A stretch of 64,000 nt of DNA, from NCBI GenBank assembly GCA_046154585.1, contig JBJXDX010000162.1:6142-70141 (forward strand). The letters are read 5' to 3'. This DNA is from CADEFX01 sp046154585. Its GTDB lineage: Bacteria; Pseudomonadota; Alphaproteobacteria; Rhizobiales; Hyphomicrobiaceae. Positions 17,393 through 26,939 of the stretch are shown piece after piece; the first letter of the stretch is position 1; each line of letters starts with the position of its first letter. Both the position numbers and the translations under genes were made by a program. The notes beneath the pieces were generated by a model. The model saw only the letters and a list, made by a program, of their open reading frames with translations. It did not search any database and was not told where the DNA came from.

Positions 17393-18910
17393 TCAGACTG
17401 CACGGCCACTGAGGCCGGATGATCGCTTCTCGCGCCGCCTGCGGACGGACGACGCGATCCGCATGCCTTCGCGATACTTGGCCACTGTACGCCGGGCAAT
17501 ATCGATGCCGTCGTTCTGGAGAATTTCGACGATTTTGTCGTCGGAGAGGACTGCCACGGGATTTTCCGCATCGATCAATAGCTTGATGCGATGCCGGACC
17601 GCTTCGGAAGAATGCGCGGCCCCATCTCCTGCGGCAGCAATAGACGACGTGAAGAAATACTTCAGCTCGAAGATGCCGCGGCTCGTGGCCAGGTACTTGT
17701 TGGATGTTACGCGACTCACCGTCGACTCATGCATCTTGATGGCGTCAGCCACAGTCTTGAGGTTCAGCGGCCGCAGATATTGCACGCCATGCATCAGGAA
17801 GCTGTCTTGCTGGCGTACGATTTCCTCCGCCACCTTCAGAATTGTGCGCGCTCGCTGGTCGAGGCTCTTAACCAGCCAATTTGCGTTCTGCAGACAGTCG
17901 AGGAGGAAATCCTTCTCCTTCTCATTCCTCGTCGTGCGCGACACCCGGGTATAGTAGCTGCGATTGACCAGAACGCGCGGCAGCGTGTCACTGTTGAGCT
18001 CAATGATCCAGCTCCCGTCAGACGCGGGACGCACAATTACGTCCGGGACGACGGGCTGAACGTCGACGGAGCCAAACTTCAGGCCGGGCTTTGGGTTGAG
18101 CCGTTTGATCTCGGCAATCATGTCGGCGAGGTCGTCCATGTCGACACCGGCGGCGCGGCGCAGCGCCGGCAGATTGTGGGCGGCAAGCAGATCCAGATGA
18201 TCGAGAAATCTCGCGATGACGGGATCGAAGCGCCCTGCCTCCTTGAGTTGCAGCGACAGGCATTCCTTGAGGTCGCGCGCAAACACACCGCACGGATCAA
18301 AGGTCTGCAACTTGGCGAGAACCGCCTCGATGAGAGAAGCCGATGCGCCGAGCTTGTCAGCCGACTCGGCAATGCTTTCGGTCAGATAGCCTGACTCATC
18401 GACCTGATCGATGAGATACGCACCAATGAGCCGCTCCGCCGGGTCCAAAAGCGCAAGCTGAAGTTGCTCGGTCAGGTGATCCTTGAGAGAGCGGTCGCCG
18501 GCGACCATTGCCTCGAGGTTGGACTCGCCCTCGCCCGAATGATTGTGCTGTCGCAGCGATGCCCAGCTATTGCCGACAAGGTCGGGCCCGAGGTCCGCTG
18601 GAGCCGTTTCAGGAAATACGTTCTCGTAGTCGGCATCGAGGTCGACCGTCGCCTCGCCGGCCTGAAGCGAATGATCCAGGCCGTCCGTGGCGCCGTCGAC
18701 TACCGGCGCCTCTTCGCCATTGGCCGGGCGCGACAGGTCGTCTGCCCCGTCCTCGTCCCGTTCCAGGAGGGGATTGCGCTCAAGCTCTGTGTCGACGAAG
18801 GCGCTGAGCTCGATGTTGGATAGCTGCAGCAGCTTGATCGCCTGCTGCAATTGCGGCGTCATGACGAGCTGCTGGCTCTGCCTGAGCTCTAGCTTCGCCG
18901 AAAGCGCCAT
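17393..18910 (-). CDS. rpoN: RNA polymerase sigma-54 factor
   Basis: 505 aa from the ATG at 18910, so that the protein opens MALSAKLELRQSQQLVMTPQ. Region I is the Gln/Leu-rich activator-interacting segment (about 5-50). Region II is acidic (about 50-130). Region III includes the core-binding and HTH parts, with the RpoN box ARRTVAKYRE near the C-terminus, which reads the -24 promoter element. It directs transcription of nitrogen, flagellar or carbon-use genes with enhancer-binding activators. It follows lptB by 60 bp. Confidence 0.97.
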   Translation of the reverse strand: MALSAKLELRQSQQLVMTPQLQQAIKLLQLSNIELSAFVDTELERNPLLERDEDGADDLSRPANGEEAPVVDGATDGLDHSLQAGEATVDLDADYENVFPETAPADLGPDLVGNSWASLRQHNHSGEGESNLEAMVAGDRSLKDHLTEQLQLALLDPAERLIGAYLIDQVDESGYLTESIAESADKLGASASLIEAVLAKLQTFDPCGVFARDLKECLSLQLKEAGRFDPVIARFLDHLDLLAAHNLPALRRAAGVDMDDLADMIAEIKRLNPKPGLKFGSVDVQPVVPDVIVRPASDGSWIIELNSDTLPRVLVNRSYYTRVSRTTRNEKEKDFLLDCLQNANWLVKSLDQRARTILKVAEEIVRQQDSFLMHGVQYLRPLNLKTVADAIKMHESTVSRVTSNKYLATSRGIFELKYFFTSSIAAAGDGAAHSSEAVRHRIKLLIDAENPVAVLSDDKIVEILQNDGIDIARRTVAKYREGMRIASSVRRRREKRSSGLSGRAV

Positions 18911-18970
18911 ACCTAGACATCCCCACCCGTCACCTGGAACCGCAGGCCACACATCTTGCCGCGGGGGTCA

Positions 18971-19798
18971 TTAACCAAACATGTCACCCAGGTACACACG
19001 CCGGACATCTTCGTTCGCTTTGATTTCCTCAGGGTTACCGTGTGTCAGAACTTGACCGTCCGCAATGACATAACCGCGATCCACCAAATTTAACGTTTCC
19101 CTCACGTTGTGATCCGTGATCAGCACACCGATGCCGCGGGCGGTCAGGTGCCGAACCAACTCCTGTATATCGCTCACGGCCAGGGGATCAATGCCCGCAA
19201 ATGGCTCATCGAGGAGCATAAACGATGGCCGGGTGGCCAAAGCCCGGGCAATCTCGCAGCGCCGCCGCTCGCCACCCGACAGCGCGATGGAGGGGCTCTT
19301 ACGCAAGCGCGTTATTCTGAACTCCTCGAGTAGACTATCAAGCTGCTCGCGGCGGCGGCGGCGGTCCGGCTCGACCAGCTCCAGCACAGCCATGATATTC
19401 TGCTCTACGGTCAGGCCTCGGAAAATAGAGGCCTCCTGGGGCAGATAGCCGATGCCAAGGCGCGAACGTCGATACATGGGCAGGCCAGTTACATCGTTCC
19501 CATCGATCGTGATGCGCCCAGCGTCGGCCGGCACAAGCCCGGTTATCATATAGAAGACCGTGGTCTTGCCAGCGCCGTTCGGCCCGAGCAGCCCCACCGC
19601 CTCGCCGCGTCCGACGGCCAGACTCACGCCCTTCACGACCATGCGCTTCTTGTAGGTCTTGCGCACGCCTTCGCAGGTCAGCCAACCCTCGCCTGCTTCC
19701 CAAGTATCGTGTTCAGAGTCGTAGCCGTCGGCACGACCGTTGTCGCGGCCGCCCCTATCCGCATCTCCGCGCCGGGAAAAAATCGAACGGAGCCGCAC
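18971..19798 (-). CDS. lptB: LPS export ABC transporter ATP-binding protein
   Basis: 275 aa from a GTG at 19798 that begins one base after the TGA of the upstream lptC/lptA gene (TGAGGTG), with GGAG nine bases before it; a start further upstream would overlap that gene by about 100 bp. Walker A is GPNGAGKT, the signature LSGGERRRCE, Walker B FMLLDEPFAGIDP, and the H-loop ITDHNVRET. LptB powers extraction of LPS from the inner membrane with LptF/G. The roughly 35-residue polar N-terminal extension is longer than in E. coli LptB. LptF/G are not in the window. Confidence 0.94.
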   Translation of the reverse strand: MRLRSIFSRRGDADRGGRDNGRADGYDSEHDTWEAGEGWLTCEGVRKTYKKRMVVKGVSLAVGRGEAVGLLGPNGAGKTTVFYMITGLVPADAGRITIDGNDVTGLPMYRRSRLGIGYLPQEASIFRGLTVEQNIMAVLELVEPDRRRRREQLDSLLEEFRITRLRKSPSIALSGGERRRCEIARALATRPSFMLLDEPFAGIDPLAVSDIQELVRHLTARGIGVLITDHNVRETLNLVDRGYVIADGQVLTHGNPEEIKANEDVRRVYLGDMFG

Positions 19799-19799
19799 C

Positions 19800-21857
19800 T
19801 CACTTGGCTCCGGGGGGCTGCGTCGTCGATTGCCAGGAGGAGGCCGCAGGCTGCTTGGACGACGGCTGGCCCGCCGTCGCGTCCGAGCTGCCATTGCGCT
19901 CATCGGCCCTCTTCTTTTTCGCCGCCTCGACTTCCTTCGGATAAAAGACGGCGCGAATGCGGCTTTTTGAGCAGACTTGTCCCTCCGGACAGGTCGGCGA
20001 AGCTTCTGCCTGCCCCGATGCGGCTTTCCCAGCCTCGGCTATTTCGAAGCGGCTCTGGCCAGTATTCATGTCGATCAGCAATTTGGTCCCTTCAACGACG
20101 CTCTTGCCCTGGCTGACGATCACTTTGCCGCCGACGACAGCGGTGTTTGCCTTCACGTTGAAATCCGCCCAATCGCCCGAGGCCGTTCTGCCGTCGCCGG
20201 AGGTAATGACGACCTTCTGCCGGGCTTCGATCTTCTGCAGCTGCGCGGCCTGCCCCTTCTCGCCTTTCGCCGAAGTCGAGGCTAACCCCAGCCCGGACTG
20301 TCCGCTGTACCGGGCAGTGAGCTCGGAAGCTCGCACGACAAAGTCGCCCTGCCGGGCTACGACATTGCCCTTGAACAGGGCCATTTTTGCCGGATCGAAG
20401 ATGTCGAGGGACTCGGCTTCGATGTTGATCGGTGCCTTGGGATCGGTCTTGAAGCTCGGGCCGAGCGCGAGGCCGGTCGACGACGTTTCCGTCTGGGTCT
20501 CACTCTTGGAGCCGGCCTTTGCAGCTTCGCCCGGCTTCTGGTCAGGCTGATAGAAGGTGGCGGCGATACGGCCTGCGGCGCGATCGGCGTCGGCGGGACT
20601 GTCGAGGCGTGTCTTGCCGGCCTTGCGATCGAGCGCGAGCCTTTGCCCCTTCAGCATGTTCTGACCCTGCAACACCTCTACATTACCGGTGATCAGCGCC
20701 GTATCGGCAAGGCTATCGAAATCGGCGGCGGCCGCGGTCACGCGCCGCTCGGCGCCCGACGTCAGCACGACATTCCCGCGCAGTGCAATACGTTCAACGC
20801 CGGCCTCATAGTCGAGCGTATTGCCGGTGGCCTGATCCTCTTTCTGGCTCATCGTCACGCCGCCGCGCGCCTTGATAAATTTGATCCTCGTCCCGCTGTC
20901 CGCGCCGGCCGCGGGCTGAGCAGAACCACTCGGCAGCGCTGCGCGGCCCTCGTACAGCACGTCAAGCTCGGGCGAACTCAACGTCGCGTCCGCCTGCCTG
21001 GCGACAACGTTTTGCCGAAACAATGCCGATCGCGCGTTGTCATCCACGTCGAGCGTATCGGACCTGATGTCGACAGGTGCACCTGCGTTCAGCGCCAAGC
21101 CGGGGAGGGCGGAGGTCTTTGCCCGAGCGGCCTGCGCCTCAGCATTGGCGGGAGGAGCATTGGGCTTGAGGTGGACCTCAACGGCCTCCTTGAAGGTCAC
21201 GCGGCGCGTCTTGCTGTCCAGGCTCATCGTTCGCGCGCGCACTGACCCCGTCGGCATATCGGCGACGACGGGCTCTGGCGAAACGATCCGATTTTCCTTG
21301 GTGTAGACCGTGGCTCGCGTGAGCCGCGCCTTCATGCCGGTGGAACCGTCGATATCGATCTTCTCGTACAGCTCCAGCTCGTTCTTCTTCTGATCGAACG
21401 TTCCCCAATTGGCGCGGATCTTCGTCACGGTCCCGGTCTGCTGGACGAAATCGCCGTCAATGCTGTTGAGACGAATCGGCCCTGACATCTTGATATCCGT
21501 CACCGCCGTGACGGCGCGCAGCTGATAGCGCGTGCCGTCCTTGCCGAAGCCGTCGTACTTCGGATTTTCCATCGTCAGGTTTTGCGAATCGATCCGCATC
21601 GTCCCGGGATCGAAATTCTTCGGGTGCTGGCCGACGACGACCCACATCAGCCCGCCGTAGGCGACAAGGGCAACGGTGGCAACCACGGGAAACGTCGTCT
21701 TGAGCAGACGCACGAGCCACGTGTGCCGCCGCGCTTTGGCGAAGGCCTTGAGGCGCTGTGCTGCCGTGGGAAAAGGGGTGGCTGATCCCCTCTCCCGGGC
21801 ATGACGGCTTCTCGTGTCGGTCATTGTCGCCATGGTGCCACTGTTGCGGCGCGGCAT
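19800..21857 (-). CDS. LptC-LptA-LptA fusion protein for LPS transport
   Basis: 685 aa. One N-terminal membrane segment (about 45-68, WLVRLLKTTFPVVATVALVAYG) is followed by an LptC-type domain (about 80-230, FDPGTMRIDSQNLTMENPKY). Two OstA/LptA-type beta-jellyroll stretches follow (about 245-450 and 475-640), each showing I-x-A-E-S/T-L-D-x-D and G-N-V-V-A-R-Q-x-D. LptC and LptA are normally separate bridge proteins carrying LPS across the periplasm; one chain would make a covalent bridge. The C-terminal tail has Cys-Pro-Glu-Gly-Gln-Val-Cys and a low-complexity Ser/Gln end. The start is uncertain (ATG at 21833 or 21824 possible). It is translationally adjacent to lptB. Confidence 0.82.
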   Translation of the reverse strand: MPRRNSGTMATMTDTRSRHARERGSATPFPTAAQRLKAFAKARRHTWLVRLLKTTFPVVATVALVAYGGLMWVVVGQHPKNFDPGTMRIDSQNLTMENPKYDGFGKDGTRYQLRAVTAVTDIKMSGPIRLNSIDGDFVQQTGTVTKIRANWGTFDQKKNELELYEKIDIDGSTGMKARLTRATVYTKENRIVSPEPVVADMPTGSVRARTMSLDSKTRRVTFKEAVEVHLKPNAPPANAEAQAARAKTSALPGLALNAGAPVDIRSDTLDVDDNARSALFRQNVVARQADATLSSPELDVLYEGRAALPSGSAQPAAGADSGTRIKFIKARGGVTMSQKEDQATGNTLDYEAGVERIALRGNVVLTSGAERRVTAAAADFDSLADTALITGNVEVLQGQNMLKGQRLALDRKAGKTRLDSPADADRAAGRIAATFYQPDQKPGEAAKAGSKSETQTETSSTGLALGPSFKTDPKAPINIEAESLDIFDPAKMALFKGNVVARQGDFVVRASELTARYSGQSGLGLASTSAKGEKGQAAQLQKIEARQKVVITSGDGRTASGDWADFNVKANTAVVGGKVIVSQGKSVVEGTKLLIDMNTGQSRFEIAEAGKAASGQAEASPTCPEGQVCSKSRIRAVFYPKEVEAAKKKRADERNGSSDATAGQPSSKQPAASSWQSTTQPPGAK

Positions 21858-21967
21858 CGCCGATGAGACGCAGGCACGCGTCGCGCGAAAGTGCCGTGCA
21901 ATTTGGGTGATATTCGGACCGAGCGCAAGTTGCGGCCAGTCGCGGGATATACGCCTTGAACGTTGTT

Positions 21968-22588
21968 TTAGTGCTCAAAAATATCGACGTCGTCGAAACC
22001 GGCGAGATCGAGGCGGGCACGCTCGGGCAAAAACCGGAAGCAGGCCTCTGCTGCCGGCAGACGGCTCTCGCGCTCCAGCATGCTTTTGAGCTTGGCCTGC
22101 AGATCGTGCAGATGCAGCACGTCCGAGGCCGCATAGGCCAGTTGCTGCTGGGAGAGGTCGGCTGCGGCCCAATCTGAGCTCTGCTGCTGCTTCGACAGCT
22201 CGACGCCCAGCAGCTCCGAGCAAAGGTCCTTGAGCCCATGCCGGTCGGTGTAGGTGCGCACGAGCTTGGACGCGATTTTGGTGCACCAGACGGGGCTCGT
22301 CATGACGCCGAGATAGCGCTCCAGCACCGCAAGGTCGAAGCGTGCGAAGTGGAAAATCTTCGTTGTTGCAGCATCCGTGAGCAGAGCCTTGAGACGCGGC
22401 GCCGACCAGTCGGTGCCATCAAATTGCACGGCATGAACCTCTTGCCCGCCGTCGCTCAATTGCACGAGGCAGAGCCGGTCGCGATGCGGCTTCAGCCCTT
22501 GGGTCTCCGTATCGATGGCGACAAGAGGGCCAAGATCCAGCCCCGGCGGGAGGTCGCCCTTATGCAGCCTGATCTGGGGATTCTTCAT
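21968..22588 (-). CDS. RNase D-like 3'-5' exonuclease (DEDDy)
   Basis: 206 aa from the ATG at 22588; an in-frame GTG three codons earlier is possible. It is only the exonuclease domain: ExoI LVAIDTETQGL, ExoII KIFHFARFDLAVL, ExoIII YAASDVLHLHDL, giving the D-E-D-D acidic set with Tyr. The HRDC domains of full-length RNase D (about 370 aa) are absent, as in the short alphaproteobacterial form. The likely role is trimming of RNA 3' ends. It precedes the lptC/A gene on the same strand. Confidence 0.88.
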   Translation of the reverse strand: MKNPQIRLHKGDLPPGLDLGPLVAIDTETQGLKPHRDRLCLVQLSDGGQEVHAVQFDGTDWSAPRLKALLTDAATTKIFHFARFDLAVLERYLGVMTSPVWCTKIASKLVRTYTDRHGLKDLCSELLGVELSKQQQSSDWAAADLSQQQLAYAASDVLHLHDLQAKLKSMLERESRLPAAEACFRFLPERARLDLAGFDDVDIFEH

Positions 22589-22701
22589 GGCTTCCACTGG
22601 CTCAAGTCATTGAAATACATATATTTATCATCAACGACTTAACGCGGTGTAACATCTTCGCGGGGGCGTCGCAAGGTTGTGCGCAAGCCACGCACAGTTT
22701 G

Positions 22702-23715
22702 TTAGACCTTCCGCAGGGCCGGCAACAGCTCGTTGGAGATCATCCGAATGCTTGCGAGCGACGTCGACAGCGGCATTCCCGCCCAATGTGTTCGGATGAC
22801 GAGGTGATTGACGCCGATCTCTTCCCAATAGGGCTTGAGCTGCTCGTAGCATTCCTCCGGCGACCCGAGAACGAAGCGGCCTTTCGACAATTCATCGAAC
22901 AACTGGCTGAAATCGTCCTTGTCGGGCATGACTTTGTCCTGCCCCCATTTGGCATAGTCCCGGTACTTGCCAAGCAGATAGGGACCGGCCATTTCCAGTG
23001 CGGTCGCCCGGTCGCGCGCGCAGAACACCTCCTTCATCACCGGCTGCTCCCGCGGCGGCGCCTTTCCTGCGGCGCGCAACTCATCCCGGAAGACGGCTGC
23101 CTGGCGGCGGATCGTCTCAAGATTGGCGTGCGGATTGACGAACCACGCGTCGCCGAGCCGGGCTGCGCGTCGGACCGCGGGGTCATTGTTGGCGGCGATC
23201 CAGATCGGCGGGTGCGGCTTTTGGACCGGGCGAATGTTCATGCGCACATTGTTGAGGCGGCAGGAAGGACCCTCGTACGACACCGACTCCTCGGTCCACA
23301 GCCGCTGAACAAGCGCGAGATATTCCTCGAACCGCTTGACACGCTCGCCCTTGGGCACGCCGAACGCGTCGAACTCCATATCGCGATATCCGAGCCCAAC
23401 ACCGAAGATGAAATTGCCGCGCGCGATGATGTCCAGGCTCGCCACGGCTTCGGCGGTATAGACCGGATTGTGCAGGTTGAGCAGAAGTATGCCGAGACCG
23501 AGCGTCATCTCGCCCGACTCTGCCGCAAGGCGCGCGAGAAACGGCACGATCTGTAGCTGCTTATTGTTGCCTTCGTTGAGGTAGTGCTGCCCCGTCATTA
23601 CCGAGTCCCAGCCGCGGTCTCGCGCACAACGGACCATGGCGTACTGGTCGTCCAGCGCACTGACCATGTCGGTGTCCAGCGTTTGCTGATTGGTGATGAA
23701 GAGCCCGACCTTCAC
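22702..23715 (-). CDS. LLM-class (luciferase-like) flavin-dependent oxidoreductase
   Basis: 337 aa. The GTG at 23715 is preceded by GGGAGG with an 8-base spacer and gives the natural N-terminus (M)KVGLFITNQQ; no ATG fits. It has the TIM-barrel luciferase-like fold, with typical ILLLNLHNPVYTAEAVASLDIIARGNFIFGVG-type strands (cited in part) and the downstream RDMEFDAFGVPKGER. It likely uses reduced FMN or F420-type flavin; the substrate is unknown. Confidence 0.9.
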   Translation of the reverse strand: MKVGLFITNQQTLDTDMVSALDDQYAMVRCARDRGWDSVMTGQHYLNEGNNKQLQIVPFLARLAAESGEMTLGLGILLLNLHNPVYTAEAVASLDIIARGNFIFGVGLGYRDMEFDAFGVPKGERVKRFEEYLALVQRLWTEESVSYEGPSCRLNNVRMNIRPVQKPHPPIWIAANNDPAVRRAARLGDAWFVNPHANLETIRRQAAVFRDELRAAGKAPPREQPVMKEVFCARDRATALEMAGPYLLGKYRDYAKWGQDKVMPDKDDFSQLFDELSKGRFVLGSPEECYEQLKPYWEEIGVNHLVIRTHWAGMPLSTSLASIRMISNELLPALRKV

Positions 23716-23789
23716 GATAGAAACCTCCCGGAATTTCACGCGGCCTTGTTGCCCGATACTATAGGCCGGTGCAAGCAAGAGGTCGCAAA

Positions 23790-23823
23790 TGAAAATAGGG
23801 AAGGCCGATACGACCTTCCCTAT
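23790..23823 (-). terminator. Rho-independent terminator of the outer-membrane protein gene
   Basis: On the minus strand, ATAGGGAAGG and CCTTCCCTAT form a perfect 10-bp stem with a 9-base loop (23795-23823), followed by TTTT (23794-23791). It lies 23 bp past the stop codon of the gene at 23846-24562. Confidence 0.88.
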
Positions 23824-23845
23824 GGGATGATGGCAGAAGGTCTGC

Positions 23846-24562
23846 TCAGAACTTCAAGCTGACGCCTGCGCGAACGGCATGGAATGTCACGTCGCTCTCG
23901 TCGCTGCTGTTGACCGCTGCGCTGCTGAAGTCACCGGTGCCAAGATCGGTGTAGCGATACTCCACACGCGCTGTCAGCCTGTCCGTAAAGGCGTGCTCGA
24001 TACCGCCGCCAACAGTCCATCCGCTGCGCGTATCGCTGTAGGTCGCAAACGGCGCGGCTCCTGGGCCAGTGGCCTTGGTGATCTCTACGTCACCGAAAGC
24101 CCAGCCAGCAGTGGCGTAAAACAGTGTGCGATCCACCGCCCAACCCAAACGTCCGCGCACGGAACCAACCCAGTCGATGCTTGTCGTGTGCGCGAATCCC
24201 AGCGAACCGATCCCCGTTTCGCTGATGTCGGTGGCTTCAAAGTCAGCTTCGATGCCGTACACCCAGTTATGCGCCTGCCAGTTGTAGCCGACGTGCCCGC
24301 CGCCGATGAAACCCTCGGAACCGTAGGCATAGGTTTGATCGAAGCTCCCAAACGGGCCTGACGAGGCATCCGTATCCGCCCACGCATATCCAGCCTGAGC
24401 GCCGATATAGAAGCCCGTCCAAGAGAACGCCGGCCGCTGAAAGACCGGCTCCTCCCGGACCGTATCCTTGATCGAGCCGCGCCGCGGGTACGGGCCCAGA
24501 TCGGCAGCCATCGCGCCCGTCGACAGAACGCACAGCACGCCCGCAGCAGCGAATATCCGCAT
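23846..24562 (-). CDS. Outer-membrane beta-barrel protein (Omp25/Omp31-like)
   Basis: 238 aa. A signal peptide MRIFAAAGVLCVLSTGAMA is followed by mature ADLGPYPRRG. The rest alternates short beta strands of the eight-strand porin-like type: WTGFYIGAQAGYAW, GFIGGGHVGYNWQAHNWVYG, LTARVEYRYTDLG. It ends with the outer-membrane C-terminal Phe (GVSLKF). This is the common surface-antigen family of Rhizobiales. It has its own terminator and a 226-bp upstream gap, so it is likely monocistronic and well expressed. Confidence 0.92.
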   Translation of the reverse strand: MRIFAAAGVLCVLSTGAMAADLGPYPRRGSIKDTVREEPVFQRPAFSWTGFYIGAQAGYAWADTDASSGPFGSFDQTYAYGSEGFIGGGHVGYNWQAHNWVYGIEADFEATDISETGIGSLGFAHTTSIDWVGSVRGRLGWAVDRTLFYATAGWAFGDVEITKATGPGAAPFATYSDTRSGWTVGGGIEHAFTDRLTARVEYRYTDLGTGDFSSAAVNSSDESDVTFHAVRAGVSLKF

Positions 24563-24788
24563 GAGAGTCCCCCATAGTGTTGTTGCTGGCGCGAAAACGC
24601 GTCAGGCAGCGTTTGGATCCAGGGGACAAGGCATGCGATGACTGTGGTGACCGTGTGGCAGCAGCCCTAAGATCTGATGGAACTCAGAACAAAATTAATT
24701 GAGTAAAATCAATATTCTAAACCTGACTATTACGGTGGCGTATCGCGTCTCAGGCAGCGCTGAGATGCATGAATGCAAATGCTCGGAC

Positions 24789-25673
24789 TTACGACAACCT
24801 TTGCAACAGAGCGTCGCGCATCACGTCACCGACTTCGCCAGCATGGGCTGCGATACGCACACCGGCGGCCGCCAGCGCATCGATCTTTCGAGCCGCCGTG
24901 CCTGCATCACCGCTGATGAAGGCGCCGGCATGGCCCATACGGCGTTGCGGCGGCGCATGGCGGCCGGCAATCAGCGCGACAATCGGTTTGCGCAGCTGCC
25001 GGCGCGCGATCAACGCGGCAGCTTCCTCCTCATCCAAGCCACCGATCTCTCCGATCAGAATGATGCCGTGCGTCTCAGGATCATCGATGAACAACCCCGC
25101 GCAATCCGCCAGCGACATCCCGTGCACAGGATCGCCACCGACCCCGACGGTCGTCGACTGCCCGAGGCCGGCCCGCGTCACCTGCGCGACGATTTCGCTC
25201 GTCAGCGAGGCTGAGCGCGATGCAATTCCGACGCCTCCACGCGCTGCACTCGTCGTGGACATGACGCCAAGCTGTGCGACGCACGGCACGAGGATGCCTT
25301 GCGAGTTGGGACCCACGAGGCGCGTGCGCGTCCCCTCCAGGGCCTGGCGCACCCGCACCATGTCAAGAAGCGGGATGCGCTCGGTGACGCAGACGACGAG
25401 GGGAAGCTGCGCGCGGACAGCCTCGATGATGGCATCGGCCGCGCTCTCGGGTGGGACGAAGACCAGCGTTGCATTCGCCCCCGTCGCTTCGACGGCTTCT
25501 GCAACGGTGCCAAACATCGGAAGTCCCAGATGCATCGTGCCGCCCTTGCCGGGCGTTACGCCGCCGACGACTTTGGTCCCATAGTCGAGCATGCGCGCAA
25601 CGTGAAAGGTCGCAGCACGTCCGGTCATGCCCTGACAGATCACGCGCGTTTGTGGACCAACGAGGATAGCCAT
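24789..25673 (-). CDS. Succinyl-CoA/malate-CoA ligase alpha subunit-like
   Basis: 294 aa. The ATG at 25673 gives MAILVGPQTRVICQGMTGRA, the CoA-binding Rossmann start of SucD/MtkB. The active-site histidine is kept in RMGHAGAFISG, and LVGPNSQGI replaces the usual GPNCPGI. The alpha subunit carries the phospho-His intermediate in acyl-CoA synthesis. Its start lies inside the end of the beta gene (34-bp overlap), so the two are coupled. The pair is divergent from normal sucCD and may be a malate thiokinase or a related paralogue. Confidence 0.82.
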   Translation of the reverse strand: MAILVGPQTRVICQGMTGRAATFHVARMLDYGTKVVGGVTPGKGGTMHLGLPMFGTVAEAVEATGANATLVFVPPESAADAIIEAVRAQLPLVVCVTERIPLLDMVRVRQALEGTRTRLVGPNSQGILVPCVAQLGVMSTTSAARGGVGIASRSASLTSEIVAQVTRAGLGQSTTVGVGGDPVHGMSLADCAGLFIDDPETHGIILIGEIGGLDEEEAAALIARRQLRKPIVALIAGRHAPPQRRMGHAGAFISGDAGTAARKIDALAAAGVRIAAHAGEVGDVMRDALLQRLS

Positions 25674-26860
25674 GTGCGCGATTCCATTCTCACAGACCCA
25701 ACGGCCCTTTGCACGGCATCCCATGTATTGGTGCACGCGATATGCTGGACGCCGGTGTTGATCAGAACCTTCTTCGCGAACTCCGCGTGGTTTCCGGCCA
25801 TGCAGATGACGATCGGGAGCGTGCGATCGGGAGACCGGCGCACGGCGATGCCGATTCCCTCCGCGATCGTGTCGCAGGCCTGCATGCCGCCGCCATGCAC
25901 ATTGACCAGAATGGCGCGGACCGCGGGGTCCTCCAGAAGCAATTGCACGCCGCGTGCGATGTCGAGGCTCGAGGCTGTCGTGCGGATATCCATGAAGTTG
26001 GCTGGCCGGCCGCCGGCATCGCAAAGCATGTCGAGCGTTGCCAGCGCTAAGCCTGCACCATTGGCGACGAGGCCGATATCGCCGCCCATGCGGATGTAGT
26101 TGATCTGGTGACGTTGCGCTTCGAGTTCGACGGGATCGCCTTCATCGCGCAGCGTGAAATCCCGCAGGCCGCGCAGGTCCGCATGACGGAAGAGCGCATT
26201 GTCGTCGATCGTCAGCTTGGCATCGAGCGCAACGAATTCAGGGCCATCGACCAACGCCAGGGGATTGATCTCGAGCAGGGTGGCATCCAAGACAACGAAC
26301 GTCGCGGCCAGCTGCCGAAAGAGGCGCTCGGCGGCCGTCAACTCGGGGCCATCCAGGCCGATCCGGCGAGCCAGACCGACAAAGTCGCCTTCGGCGTTGC
26401 CGGCAGTGAGCGTCAGCGGGATTTGCTTGATGACATCGGGCTCGCCGGCAGCAAGCTGCTCGATGTCATCGCCGCCGTGCTCGCTCGCAAGAAGCATCGG
26501 GCAACCGGCCGTACGATCGAGAACGACGGCCGCGTAGAACAGGTGGGCCGCATCGATCGCCTCCTCGATGTAGACCCAGCGGACTGACCGGCCAAGGGGC
26601 GAGGTTTGCCCCATCGCCAACGGCCGGCCGAGCAAGCTTCCGGCTTCCGATCCCACCATGGCCGGAGTGTCGGCGAAACGCACGCCGCCGTGCTTGTTGC
26701 GATCGCCTGCGAGAACTTGGGCCTTTACGGCAAAGCGGCGCGCACGGAGCGCGTGCGCCCCCGCTTCCGCCGCGTCAGGCGTGCCGGCGAGGCGACCCCT
26801 CGGAAGGCGCACCCCGTACCGCGCCAGCAGTTCCTTGGCTTGGAATTCGTGGAGGTCCAT
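25640..26860 (-). CDS. Succinyl-CoA/malate-CoA ligase beta subunit-like (divergent)
   Basis: 406 aa. The N-terminus MDLHEFQAKELLARYGV and the ATP-grasp FAVKAQVLAGDRNKHGGVRF are typical of SucC/MtkA. LEINPLAL and NGAGLALATLDML are conserved. The C-terminal loop usually written NFLDVGGGA reads NFMDIRTTAS, and VNIFGGI reads VNVHGGG, so the CoA/phosphohistidine site differs from the housekeeping enzyme. The nearby folD and hydroxypyruvate-reductase remnant suggest a serine-cycle-type malate-CoA ligase; this is inference. A 17-bp palindrome at 26940-26956 sits about 80 bp before the start. Confidence 0.8.
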   Translation of the reverse strand: MDLHEFQAKELLARYGVRLPRGRLAGTPDAAEAGAHALRARRFAVKAQVLAGDRNKHGGVRFADTPAMVGSEAGSLLGRPLAMGQTSPLGRSVRWVYIEEAIDAAHLFYAAVVLDRTAGCPMLLASEHGGDDIEQLAAGEPDVIKQIPLTLTAGNAEGDFVGLARRIGLDGPELTAAERLFRQLAATFVVLDATLLEINPLALVDGPEFVALDAKLTIDDNALFRHADLRGLRDFTLRDEGDPVELEAQRHQINYIRMGGDIGLVANGAGLALATLDMLCDAGGRPANFMDIRTTASSLDIARGVQLLLEDPAVRAILVNVHGGGMQACDTIAEGIGIAVRRSPDRTLPIVICMAGNHAEFAKKVLINTGVQHIACTNTWDAVQRAVGSVRMESRTWLSSLVHKRA

Positions 26861-26939
26861 GTCCGTGCCTGATTGCGTCGCGCCTCAGGTGACGGGGCCG
26901 CGAACAGCCCATACTCAACGACACCTCTGCGCTGGCGTA

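Noticed and set aside
25674..26024. N-terminal extension of the CoA-ligase alpha subunit
   Set aside because: It is an out-of-frame reading of the beta gene; the ATG at 25673 gives the proper CoA-binding N-terminus.
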